Shown here in pieces: positions 5,925 through 5,971 of a stretch of 5,971 bases of DNA (position 1 is the stretch's first letter; each line of letters starts with the position of its first letter). The notes below the pieces were generated by a model. The model searched no databases. It saw only the letters and a program-made list of their open reading frames with translations, and was not told the origin of the DNA. The position numbers and the translations under genes are program-made. The stretch is taken from assembly GCA_900544515.1 (NCBI GenBank), contig UQVI01000111.1:1-5971 (forward strand), read 5' to 3'. The stretch comes from an uncultured Oscillospiraceae bacterium. Its GTDB lineage: Bacteria > Bacillota > Clostridia > Oscillospirales > Acutalibacteraceae.

Positions 5925-5971
5925 CTGTCTCTTATACACATCTCCGAGCCCACGAGACTAAGGCGAATCTC
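5925..5971 (-). other. Nextera/Tn5 library adapter (non-native)
   Basis: This is the reverse complement of the left-end adapter: mosaic end CTGTCTCTTATACACATCT (5925-5943), read-2 arm (5944-5958), index TAAGGCGA (5959-5966) and the first P7 bases ATCTC (5967-5971). Both contig ends carry the same index and arm, as expected for short-insert reads that ran through into the i7 adapter and were not trimmed. Native sequence stops at 5924. Confidence 0.97.

Overview
The window is a short assembled contig. Its native DNA runs from about 54 to 5924. Both ends are untrimmed Illumina/Nextera library sequence: a Tn5 mosaic end, the read-2 adapter arm, an 8-base index that matches the N701 barcode as I recall it, and a few P7 bases. 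The 42-bp perfect inverted terminal repeat is therefore a sequencing artefact and not a transposon. The two outermost genes must be read with this in mind.

The native part looks like a Gram-positive, moderately AT-rich anaerobe of the Clostridia (gut Ruminococcus/Eubacterium/Oscillospiraceae-like). This is inferred from Gram-positive-style signal peptides, a lipobox, a C-terminal membrane anchor on an exported glycosidase, tight gene packing, and the family of the glycosidase. No marker gene is present that would fix the genus.

Layout: three forward genes form a tight operon. (1) 56-2452 is an exported GH51 alpha-L-arabinofuranosidase, tethered to the membrane at its C-terminus and carrying a CBM4/9-like domain. 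(2) 2449-3417 is a cytoplasmic D-2-hydroxyacid dehydrogenase that overlaps gene 1 by 4 bases. (3) 3419-4300 is a lipoprotein of the endonuclease/exonuclease/phosphatase (EEP) fold, one base after gene 2. After a 58-base gap containing a perfect TATAAT box comes (4) 4359-5120, a visibly more AT-rich gene for an unrecognised protein with three membrane segments. A strong bidirectional hairpin terminator (5154-5207) separates it from the convergent gene (5) 5230-5924, on the minus strand. Gene 5 encodes a zinc-ribbon/membrane protein with a Tyr/Asp/Gly-rich C-terminal domain, and its N-terminus is cut off by the contig end.

How they may work together: genes 1 and 3 put two hydrolases on the outer face of the membrane, one removing arabinose from arabinan/arabinoxylan side chains and one probably cleaving a phosphoester. 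Gene 2 adds a cytosolic oxidoreductase. The shared operon is clear from spacing, but a shared pathway is inference. Genes 4 and 5 have no evident link to glycan use. There are no RNA genes, CRISPR arrays, genuine mobile elements or gene-free stretches over 300 bases. I see no clear sign of a wholly new system; the most unusual items are the membrane-anchored GH51 with its inserted segment and the unassigned genes 4 and 5.
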